Shown: one piece after another, positions 54,731 through 64,000 of the stretch
Layout of the letters: each line of letters opens with the position of its first letter
How positions within the stretch are numbered: the first letter of the stretch is position 1
Source: Planoprotostelium fungivorum
Taxonomy: Eukaryota > Evosea > Variosea > Cavosteliida > Cavosteliaceae
Length of the DNA: 64,000 bases
Reading direction: 5' to 3'
NCBI GenBank assembly: GCA_003024175.1
Contig: MDYQ01000022.1
Coordinates: forward strand, 186,001 to 250,000
Translations under genes and position numbers: made by a program
Notes under the pieces: model-generated
Seen by the model: only the letters and a program-made list of their open reading frames with translations
Told to the model about the DNA's origin: nothing
The model's database searches: none

Positions 54731-57700
54731 TTATTCATCCGGTGGTGGAATATCCCACACGTGTGGCTCTTCTTCTGCCTTCACCTTACACTCTTCCAGC
54801 CTCTCCAAAATCGTCTCACAGTCCGGTCGTCTCTGTGGATCTGCACTCCAACACTCTCGGATCAGCTGCGACATCATGGATGGCACTGCCTTAGGCATCG
54901 TGGGTCTCAGTCCTTGTCCTGTTCTACATCAGCCACTCGTTCATCTCCGACATCATCATCTCGATCGTGACGATGTGAAGACGATGTGATGATCATCTCC
55001 ACCTGTCTGTAACACGATCTGCAGGGACTCCATCTTGTACTCTGCAAACGGCGTCTGGTACTTCCCGTTGAAGCATCGATAGACCATCTCCCACAGACAT
55101 ATACCGAGAGAGTACACGTCCGATTTCACCGTGAACTCTAAACCGTTACAGATCTCAGGCGAGATGTGAGTGGCAGTCCCTCTCAGCTTCTTCAGGGTTG
55201 ACATTCCAGTAGTCTGTTGCGGTCGAGCCAGGCCGAGGTCGCAGACTGACAGGGTCATGCTACATCATGACGCATCATCACACCTTTCACCATCCAGTCA
55301 TCACTGACCAGAAAGTTCATCGTCTTCAGATCTCGATGTAAGACTTGTGGTGTCGAACTGTGCAGGCACCTCACACCTTTCGTCTACAACGGTCAGTTCT
55401 CTCCTTTGAAAATGGAAACGCACCATCTGTATGGCAAAGTCCAACATTTTGGCCACGTCGAAGATGAGAGAAGTGCAGAGGAGGTCGTAGAGCGAGCCCC
55501 TGGAGCAATACTCCATCACTAGGCACAATTGAGGTTCTAAACAAGCACCGAACAAATTGACGATGTTGGGATGTCTAAGACTCCTACGTAGGTGTCAGCG
55601 TACAGTTGCACGTGGGGTTTAAGGTTCAAGTGATGCGTGTGTACAGGGTTTAAGGTTCACCTCAACGTCTCGAATTCGTATTTGAAATCTGTGATATCTT
55701 GCGGCCTCTTGTCTACCACTTTGATCGCTACCTCCCTCGACTTGTGTAAACCCTTGTACACCTGAAATCCCCCTCAGTTTTCTCCGAGTTTTCTCCGATT
55801 TTCACCTGTCCCGACGCCCCCGAGCTCAATTGTTTCGTAAATTCCAGCGTCGAATATTCGATCCAGGGGTCTTTCATAATGCCCATCTCTTCAAATCTCA
55901 ATTTGAACGTCCCAAATATATCTCCGTTCATCTGCATGGGCAGGGGGTAAGACAAGGGCTGCAGGGGTGGTGAAGAGCTGTCTGTGTCGAAGTTTGGAGG
56001 GGAGAGAGGTGTCGGCGCGATCGAGCCGCGTCGACTGCGTTGGGGACGCTGCCGCGGAGATTCGGGTGCCGGTCTCGATTGGGCGGCGGGAAGTTTTCCG
56101 ACGATGGGAATGGCCATGGAGCGGATCTGTCAGATGAGTTTTCTGCGGAATTTCGCGGAGATTTACCTCGCCAGGTATGCCCTTGCTCTCTTTCAGTTCT
56201 TGTATGGCCGTGAGGAGCCGCAATCGAGATCCCATCTTTGTGATGCCTAGATCGTGGAGCATCTTCTCGTCTACCATAGGTAGTGTGTCTTTGAATATTC
56301 TCTCCTTCAAGAAGAGAGGCGTCAGCTCACTCATTCCTAATTTCTCCATCCACGATTCCAACTCTGTACGTGTCAATCTGACGTGTCGACGTCGACACTC
56401 ACCCCGAGTGCGGGACAGTAACATGACGACATCGGTGGAGCAGTCGTTGACGATCGCTACGTCTAAAGCTGTCTGCTGTTTGTTGTCGACGGCAGTTGTA
56501 GAGGCGTTGGCCAGCAGTAGATCCATCGTTAGATCCACACGATTGACCATGACGCTGGCGTGAAGGGGAGTCCTCGTGGAGGGTGAATCTACAACGTTGT
56601 AGACGGATGAAACTCACTTTCCCGAGAAGTCCGGGCGGTTGACCTCGCAGTTGTAGTCTAATAATAGCCTCACCAATAGACCTCTGACGTGTTGGTTCAT
56701 GAGAGCCTTGTGCAGTGGTGTCTCTCCCGTCACGCTGTCCTGCTTGTTGATATCCGTTTTTCGCGCCAAAAATCCGTCGAAGATCTATCCACGTCAGAAT
56801 TTTCCCGCCAAATTTCCCCACCTTTCTCAACGAAGAGGGTGAGGGGTAATATTCACACAACAAGTGGAAAGGTGTGACACCAACACCGTCGATCAAGTTC
56901 GTGTCTATGTTGGGTGAAGACAACAGGGCCTGTGACGTCATCAGAGACGTCTCCGTCACGCATCACGACATCTCACCTGTATGATCCTCGTGTTGTTCTG
57001 TGGAATCGCAACGTGCAACGGTGTTCTCCCCGTCTGGTCCCTCGTGTTGACCTGTCAACGTCAATCACACGTCACCTGTCACGTTTCACCTGCACGGCGT
57101 GTTCCAGTAGGATCTCCACCGTCTCGTGGTCGCTCTGTCCCACGGCGTGGTGCAAGATCGTCTTCTCCCCGATCGGTGTGTTCAATTGATCGGCGAATTT
57201 CTTCATTCTGAGGAGCTTCCTCAGGGCTCTGTGGTCGCCGCTGTCGATGCACTGCAACATCATCTCCACGAAATTGTGGGCTCCGTCTTTCTTCTTGATG
57301 CCAAACTTCTGTTGAATGTCTTTCCAAGGTGAAGCGGGCTGCTTGACGGAGGGGCTGCTCTGTGGAGGGTGAGTCATTAGATTGGCGGGTTGTAGATGGT
57401 GGTCACGTGTTTGAGGGGGGTGGGGCTGGTGGGGAGGACGGGAGACGCGGCTAATTTGGGGGGAGAGCTGATGGACTAGAATGAAATCAATATCGAGGAC
57501 CTTCACTACACTTCACCTTTCTCTTGTCTTCCTCTTCCATCTCCACCGCATCGATCTGATGACGTCATCACGATGTCGACGTCGACAATCGATCACCTTG
57601 GGTGGTATCACTTTGATGGATTTCCTGGCTTCAGCTCTGCTTTCCAGTATAGACACTGGACCCGATTTCGTCCTCGATATGTTCAACTCTTCCCTGACCG

Positions 57701-59147
57701 ACTGAAATTTCCGTGAATCTTCCGGTAAATTTCCTCGAATTTTCTCACCTCCCTCTTGTTGATGACGCCGGTCTTTTCTACTCCCATGCGTAACAGGCTG
57801 TTCGCTCGCTTCTTGTAACTGAGGGCTTCGAGTAGATTGGCACATGTCTTCAAGAAGGGCTGCATGGCGATGAGATCTTCCTTGCTGAGGTTGGGACTGC
57901 GATTGAACAGAGTGAAGAGAGCCAGGACCTGATGACGTGTGTTGATGAATGATGATGAGGGATGATGGGTTGTTGATGTGTGTTGGTGATGATGTGATGA
58001 TGTAGGATGATGTCACCTCTTTCTTGGAGTCTAATATGGGAATGGAAACGAGATTGACGATCTCACTGGGAACGTGTGGGAGGAAGTGAAAGGCCTGCCG
58101 TGAGTCACTTTCCCGCCACTTTCGACGATTCAAAATTCGAACTCACCTGCGAGTTCACGCTGCGGAGTGCGATGATCTTACTGGTTTTGATGGGCGACAC
58201 CCACAGCTCGTCGAGGGATGCTCCATCTACAACGAGCTTCTCCAGCCTCATCTTTACTTCGGGGGTGACGTTCTTTCGAATTAAATTTCTGACGGTCACA
58301 TTTGTCTCTTTCACAGACGTTCGAATGTTGTTCTTCCTCTTCACAGAAGACACGAAACCAAAGGAGCTGTTTTTTTTCAATTTTTTTTGGTGATGTTCGT
58401 TTTCTGATGGAGATGACTTTTGATGAGATGAAGAAAGAGGTAACTTCTATTCTGTCGATATCAAGAGATGAAGACACACCAAGCAGTCAAGTCCAGCATG
58501 TTGGTCAACATGTTCTCAAAGATAAATTTCGGCTGTATGTCGAAGTGGAACCGAATGTGAACCTGTGAGGTCATCAATTTACAACGAAGGGGGAGAGACT
58601 ACCTGGTAGATGGCCTCTTTGACTTGATTCAGATGGATGCGACCATCTGTGCCTTGAAAATGTTCTGATGCTGACTCCATAGCCATGAGAGATTGATAAT
58701 ATGGATCTCTTTGTGATCTGTCGATGAATGAGTGGAGAGTGATGTAACAACGTGATGTGGTGCAGTGTGATGTGTTGATGAATACAAAATGATATGTGAG
58801 AGAATGATTTAAAATCCACATCATGTCGAAGCATGGACGGTGGTTCAGATGGCTATAGAGATTTCGAAAACTCACTCATCGTCTATGAGAGAAGACATAG
58901 ATATTGAAGAGGATAGAGGAGAAGACAAGCCTGACGAATGCATGTCTGATAATGAAGGAGGTGGCGATTCTGGCGTTTCAAAACTGTTGAGATGCAGTTG
59001 TGATTTTCGAACATAAGGGAGTGCGTCTGTTGATGTGGACAATAGACTGCCTATAAAATGTGAGATCGATCGATAGAGGAATAGTGTACTTCGACTACGC
59101 ATAGGGCGGACTTTCGGTTCAAAGTCTAATGACTTGAGCAGCTGCAT
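54731..59147 (-). CDS. GAF-ankyrin-SAM-TKL protein kinase
   Basis: Probable start ATG 59147 ([20 protein letters not shown]), Ser-rich leader, then a GAF-like domain (about 58550-57800: [50 protein letters not shown]). Ankyrin repeats follow at about 57300-56450 ([63 protein letters not shown]). A SAM domain comes next ([20 protein letters not shown]...[16 protein letters not shown]), then a TKL-type kinase: [35 protein letters not shown] (DLG for DFG), [23 protein letters not shown]. Stop 54731-54733 after WDIPPPDE. The GAF could sense a small molecule. Introns near 56935 and 57565 carry TGACGTCA; 56588 carries the CTACAACGTTGTAG palindrome. N-terminal exons are least certain. Confidence 0.75.
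56588..56603. repeat. Perfect palindrome TCTACAACGTTGTAGA in intron
   Basis: Inside a ~46-nt intron splitting the ankyrin consensus GK/TPLHA, so the intronic position is fixed by homology. Confidence 0.8.
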
Positions 59148-60131
59148 ATCCCTCTGATGATTCTGATCCTTCCATCAGCATCATTCGACACAAAGCCCCA
59201 TAGTCTGGGATCATATTTCTCTGACACCCATTCCTATGGAGCTCATTTCAAATATCACCTCTGAAACAACCGCTACGGAGTTAGAACGGGACCTATTTGA
59301 TTGGAGTCTTTGACGGGTTTCGATATGTATGGAGTCTGCCGATGAGTGTTGTTCTGGGGTGTTGGTAGCGCTCCACTTTCTGATCGCAGAGGGAGAAGTT
59401 CTTTCATCTTCGCTGTTCCTACAGGCCGTTCAGATTAAATACGTCTATCAGCGAGGTCGAGCGTTCCACAATCGGTCACATGCGACCATTCCGATCAGAT
59501 GATCTCACCCTCCCTTCTTCTTGAACAGAGTCATATTCATTTTGGAGGTAGCTGCGTTAAAAGAACGTCCCGCGATCGTTTGCCCTCCTCCTCGTGTTGT
59601 TGATGTCGGTGTCTGATCTTTTGTGTTTTCGCGGTTCTCCTGACACCGGGATTGTTGCTTCTCTCTCAATCAACCTCTGCTTCCTCCTCCGTCTCTGAGC
59701 CCCTCGCTCTCTTTACGAACTCTTAGAGCTAACCGACCATTCTGCGGTTGTGTGTGACAGCTTTGGACGGCACCCGCTAAGATGATGAGAACATGCTGTC
59801 CACAGGATGGGTCAGTATATCTCGTGCTGTATGATGCATGGTTTCATAAGAGTTCCGACAGAATAGGAGGAGGTGCAAATCGTTTCATATGTTGCCTATT
59901 AATCTCCAAAATAGGGGAGGACGACGCCACAGACATCGATCAGAAGGAATCGTGCTGTGGTAATCGTCTTCGAGTGGATGCGAGATTGAACATCGGACTC
60001 GTGGGATGGCGATTGACCACTGGTGGACTAACAGTGTGCTTGTGGTCAGGTCTCCTGAACAAAAATCCCTGACTGCAACGAAATACATTCCATCATCACA
60101 TCATCCCTCGATCACACCACACCGTCCAAAT
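59148..60131. other. Non-coding region between the two kinase genes
   Basis: The longest gap in the window, about 980 bp. A 96-codon plus-strand ORF at 59782-60072 has no recognisable features and is probably spurious. The region should hold the promoter of the kinase ending at 54731 and the 3' flank of the next. Confidence 0.45.
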
Positions 60132-63100
60132 CTATTTATTTTGGTTCACTTGCGTTAAACACTCCTCCAGATGCTCCAATACAGACTGACAAGACGGTCT
60201 CTGCGACGTATCCCCGTGCCACATCTTCGTCATCAGCTGCTTCAGTGGCGGTGGAAAATTGGTCGGAAACGTGGGCCGAACATTGTGCTCTGCCGTCTGC
60301 ACCATGATTTGTAGATCGTTCAACTTGAGATCCGCGTAAGGTTGCTGATAGGCACCCCTCGCCACCGCGATGAACAGCTCCCAGAAGACGATGGCCAAGC
60401 TGTAGATGTCGCTCTGTACGGTTTCAGTCTCTCGCACCCATCTACAACGTTGTAGATCCCACCTCCGTCGTGAATTTTGAACCGGACAAGAGCTCGGGAG
60501 CGGTCCAACCGATCGTGCCCACCATGTTGTTCAACGTTCTCAAGTTGTCGCTCGTGTCGAATCTGGCCAACCCAAAATCTGTCAACTTGACGTCGTCTTC
60601 GTCTGTGATCTGCAACGCATGAGCTCGATTCGATCGCGTGACTGACTCACCAGAACGTTGAGAGACTTTAGATCTCTGTGCACGATCGGAGGGTTGAAGT
60701 AGTGCAAGGTGCTGAGTCCCTGCGTGATCTCGATGGCGAATCTACAACGTTGTAGACGAGCGTGACGTCATCCGCCTCACCGTATGGCCCTCGACCAGTC
60801 TGGAATGTCTACCTTGAGGAGGTGGTACAGACTTCCCTTGCCACAGTATTCCATTACCATGCACAATTTGGGCTCCAGACAAGCACCGATAAAGTGCACG
60901 ATCTGTGGAGACCGAACGACGCTGTCACTCAGCGTCAGCACGGTCACCCTACGTGTCTCATCACCTCATCACGGTGAACTCTTTCCTGAACTCTTGTTCC
61001 ATCGCCTCGTCTTCCGTCTTCAATACCTGCCCGAGTCAAATTTTTCTCTCTCTTCTCTCTCACCTTGATGGCGACTTTCGTCCCGTTGTAGAGACCCTTG
61101 TACACTTTTCCTGAGGTTCCGGATCCCAATTTCTTCGTGTATTCCAAGTCCTTGTGCTCGATCAGCCAGTCAGGCCTCGAATTCTCCTCCATTCCCATGA
61201 TCGTTCGGATCCTCTCTTTCCTGTGAAATTTCGATGAGATTTCACCGCGATTGTACGCGACTCTACCTCTCTGAGTCTTGTACGGGTGTGGTGACCTCCT
61301 TGCCCTGCTGCTTCACCTTGTTCAATTTCTCTTTAAAGTCTGCGTCGCTCTTGTGCTGCTTCTCCTCCTTCACCCTCTGCTGCGCCTCGTAAGTACCGTA
61401 CGCCTCCGAAATTTCACTCACTTTTCCCGCCGTCGACGATTCGAGCAGCTTCATCATTGCTTTCTTCAGAGTCAAACGTGAGCCCATAGTTAAACCCAAT
61501 TGTAAGCTGTCGATCGTGTCTTCACACATCTTCTCGCTGTCTATGCTCTCGGTCATAGTGTCTAAATACAACTCTTCTTCCATGAATTTGAGATAATGCT
61601 GCTCCAATTGGATCTCAGCCAACCAAGCCTTCAGATCTGTGACGTGTTATGACGTCATCACACGTCATCACTCACCTTCTGCCCTCTCGATCATCTCGGC
61701 GATCTTGTGCTGCTTCAACTCTTCCGCCAACTGCCTCGGCCTCGTCTTCCTCTTCGATTCGAGCGAAGTGTCCGCACCTGCCTCGAAATGAACACACGAC
61801 CACCATCCTCTATCTCACCCGCATTTAAGAGGATCTTGATGATGTCCTTCCTTCCAAGATGTACGGCGTAATGCAAGGCTGTGTCACCGTGGTTCGTCGG
61901 TATATTCACGTCGGCACCGTTTGCGATGAGATGGTTCAACATCAGGACACGAACGGATGGATTGAATATGGCCTTGTGAAGTGGCGTCTCACCACCGACG
62001 TTCGTCTTGTTGACAGAAGCACCTCGCTTGATGAGGAGGTCCATGAGGTCCTGACACGATGGTGATGATGACTTCTGACAGAAGTAGTGGAGGGGTGTGT
62101 TCTTGTCTTTCGATTCCACGTCGATGAGAATTCCGGGAAAATCGAGAATGCGGCGGAGGATCTGGTCGTCGGAAGGTTTACCGGTGGCGTGGTAGGTCGC
62201 GCAGTGGAGGATGGTCCAGTGTAATCTACAACGTTGTAGACGAGTAGAAATGAATAGAGATGGAGTACCTGTCTTGGACGTTGATGTTGAGGCCTTCCTT
62301 CTGGTAGTGGCCCAAGAACAGATTGATAATGCTCCTGAACATCGTGTGAGATTTCGATTTTTAAGAAAACTCACACTACACCAGATTTGAACGCAGAGTG
62401 AATGGGATAGGAGCCGTCAGTGTCTTGTTCGTTCATCCTCAACGGGATCTGCACGTCTCAATTTTTCCCGCCGAAATTTTGGGACGCACCTTGTCGGCAT
62501 TGGCAAACAGTGAAGTGACTCGATCGACGTCGTCACACTTGAGAGCGTTCGACAGACTCGTGACGTCATTTGCGTAAACGCTCCACAGTTGCTCCATCGT
62601 CTTGTACAGTGAAGATGAAATTCCGGGCAGTGACATGCTGCTCTTGACGCACAGAAACTCGACTGTGTTGCCTCCGGAGGATTTTCCCTTCTTTCCCATC
62701 TGAAAGACCTCTCGGAGTGCTACCACATGCTGTGAGGCGTGAGAAATGAGATTCGAAATAAAAATGAAGTGGAAGCAAAGGGAGAATTTGTAGATATTTG
62801 AGGTGGATCGTGAAGGTGGAAAATGGGAGATGAGAATTTTGATGATGCATGAGGATGTCGCATGAGATGGCTTACTGGCTTCGAGTCTGTGTCTAGATGG
62901 CAGAGGTGGAATGGTGTTAAGAAGTAGCGTCCGGCTTTACTCAATTGGGCTGCGATTTTTTCAACCGAACGTAACCTCTATATGTCCTCACATGCTACAC
63001 ACTCTTCCGACGTAGGTATGTTGGGGAAGAAGGCTCTCATGTCTTGCGTTGGGTTATCTCCCATGAGTGACCTGCTCATCTCAATTTACATTCTAAAAAA

Positions 63101-64000
63101 TAAAATCGAATCAAATATACGCACGCTTCCGATCTCGAAGAGTTCTTAGACCTCAGGGTCCACTTCTTGGCTCGTGGTGACTGTAAAGAGGTGGAAGATG
63201 ATGACGATGATGATTCTCCGTTGTCGCTGCCCGATTCGGAGAGGGACCGCCTGAATCGACTTGTGAGAGTCAATTCGAAACACGACCTCGTGGTTCCGAG
63301 AAGTCGAGTGTCTATCGATGTGATGTATGGAGAGATATCGATGATGATGTGGATCGATTTGGATGGGCGATTCGTGATGTTTTGGGATGGCAGCTCACGA
63401 TGAGGTGTTGAGATTAGTTAACGAGGGTGATTTCCTTCCGCTTCCACTGCTTCTCTTACTGCTTCCGCTCTCTCTTTTGCCATCTGCCTCATTGGGGGGT
63501 ATCAACTGTTTTTTATTCAGTTCATTCGAACATTGAGGTAATCTGAACGTCTATATAACTCAAAATGACCCCTCACCGTGACTGAATTTCCAGAGTTTCT
63601 TGGATTGGCAGTATTGACGAATAATGCAGCCGCTTGAGCAGTGAGAGCGTTGATGTCAGACGGATTCGAAGATGAGAAGCTCCCCGGATTGGATGAGGAA
63701 GGTGTTCTCATTTCGGGCGAAGAATTACCTCCGCTGACGTTGGGAGAGCTGCTAGGATCACTGACCGATGTAGTTTTCTCTGATGCAGAAGAGACCAGAG
63801 GCCTCTCCGTAGTATGGGTAACTCCCCCCATATGGAGAGCCGAACCGATGATTGGACGATTCCTCGACCGATCTTCAGAATTACTGCCGATCAGTTTGGA
63901 CTTTAAGAGGTTCATCTCTAGATTCCGATTTGAAGGTAATCTTCCCCACAAACTTTTACAATTCCCTCCCTCAGCCTTGTTGGCGCTCTCGGGGGTGATC
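60132..64000 (-). CDS. GRAM-ankyrin-SAM-TKL protein kinase, 5' end off window
   Basis: The frame is open to the right edge (ITPESANKAEGGNCKSLWGRL), so the N-terminus is missing. A Ser/Asn-rich region (63950-63130) precedes a GRAM-like domain at about 63050-62650 (FFPNIPTSEECVA, LSKAGRYFLTPFHLCHLDTD, HVVALREVFQMGKKGK). Ankyrin repeats follow ([61 protein letters not shown]), then a SAM-like domain (LKAWLAEIQLEQHYLKFMEE...LGLTMGSRLTLKKAMMKL), a coiled linker, and a TKL kinase: GSGTSGKVYKG, VAIKV, HRDLKSLNVLI, LTDFGLARF, GTIGWTAPELL, DIYSLAIVFWELF. Stop 60132-60134 after TQVNQNK. All catalytic motifs are intact. It is a tandem paralogue of the upstream kinase with a different sensor domain. Confidence 0.78.
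60441..60456. repeat. Perfect palindrome TCTACAACGTTGTAGA in intron
   Basis: In a ~49-nt intron of the kinase gene between TTEVG and SDIYS; extends to the 18-bp palindrome ATCTACAACGTTGTAGAT at 60440-60457. Confidence 0.8.
60742..60780 (-). repeat. 39-nt intron carrying both palindrome motifs
   Basis: Coding-strand order: GTGAGGCG, GATGACGTCACG, then CTACAACGTTGTAG forming the 3' splice site. The two motifs fill most of the intron. Confidence 0.8.
62225..62240. repeat. Perfect palindrome TCTACAACGTTGTAGA at intron 3' end
   Basis: Last bases of an intron opening with GTACTCC; removing it joins DR to LHWTILHCATY in the ankyrin region. The final AG of the palindrome's GTTGTAG is the splice acceptor. 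Confidence 0.8.

Noticed and set aside
59782-60072. 96-codon plus-strand ORF between the kinase genes
   Set aside because: No signal peptide, motif or family likeness; composition fits chance.
1-64000. Transposons, viral remnants, CRISPR arrays, rRNA or tRNA genes
   Set aside because: No reverse transcriptase, transposase, integrase, capsid-like or structured RNA signature was seen; the repeats found are short and local.

Overview
This is a gene-dense, intron-rich nuclear window from a eukaryotic microbe, most likely an amoebozoan and plausibly a protosteloid or variosean amoeboflagellate of the Planoprotostelium/Protostelium type. The lineage call is inference. It rests on very short introns (about 36-60 nt, mostly GTGAG or GTACG at the 5' end), standard code, roughly balanced GC, phospholipase B-like, IPT/TIG and TKL-kinase families typical of amoebae, and two genes tied to cilia (BBS5, and a weaker BBOF1-like coiled coil). 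No viral, transposon, rRNA, tRNA or CRISPR sequence was recognised. All gene spans below include introns. Exon boundaries were placed by eye from splice consensus, phase and protein-family continuity. || Layout. 1-5145 (-): 3'-truncated receptor with beta-helix, LRR, IPT/TIG, a GPS autoproteolysis motif and a TM helix. 5400-6304: rearranged fragment of a second copy, with an internal inversion. 6499-7868 (-): secreted SGNH/GDSL esterase. 8099-10490 (-): large ER-type membrane protein. 10863-13380 (+): RasGEF. 13639-17857 (+): second GPS receptor, complete, ending in a tyrosine-kinase-like domain. 19387-22520 (+): three tandem genes carrying only a CSL (RBP-J)-like RHR-N domain. 22778-23789 (-): vasculin-like. 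24087-26216 (+): NOM1. 26407-29061 (-): PAK-type PH-CRIB-STE20 kinase. 29714-31172 (-): Pro/Ser-rich protein, divergent from BBS5 (31341-32756, +). 32857-35059 (-): WW-PH adaptor. 35368-36172 (+): unknown, followed 10 bp later by L2HGDH (36183-38100, +). 38363-40823 (+): three tandem small secreted proteins. 40955-44167 (-): proteasome RPN1. 44516-46264 (+): BBOF1-like. 46342-48825 (-): sortilin/VPS10 receptor. 49135-50771 (+): Arf-like GTPase fused to an unnamed domain. 51222-51962 (-): secreted unknown. 52250-54560 (-): phospholipase B-like. 54731-59147 and 60132-64000 (both -): two GAF- or GRAM-Ank-SAM-TKL kinases, the second truncated by the window edge. || The genes do not form an operon-like pathway. 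Signalling is strongly over-represented: two GPS receptors, RasGEF, PAK, two TKL kinases, Arf fusion and WW-PH adaptor. || The most unexpected signal is not a gene. Many of the tiny introns, in unrelated genes and on both strands, carry one or both of two short palindromes: a TGATGACGTCATCA core and a CTACAACGTTGTAG core (whole, or as half-sites CTACAAC/GTTGTAG). At least five introns carry both.
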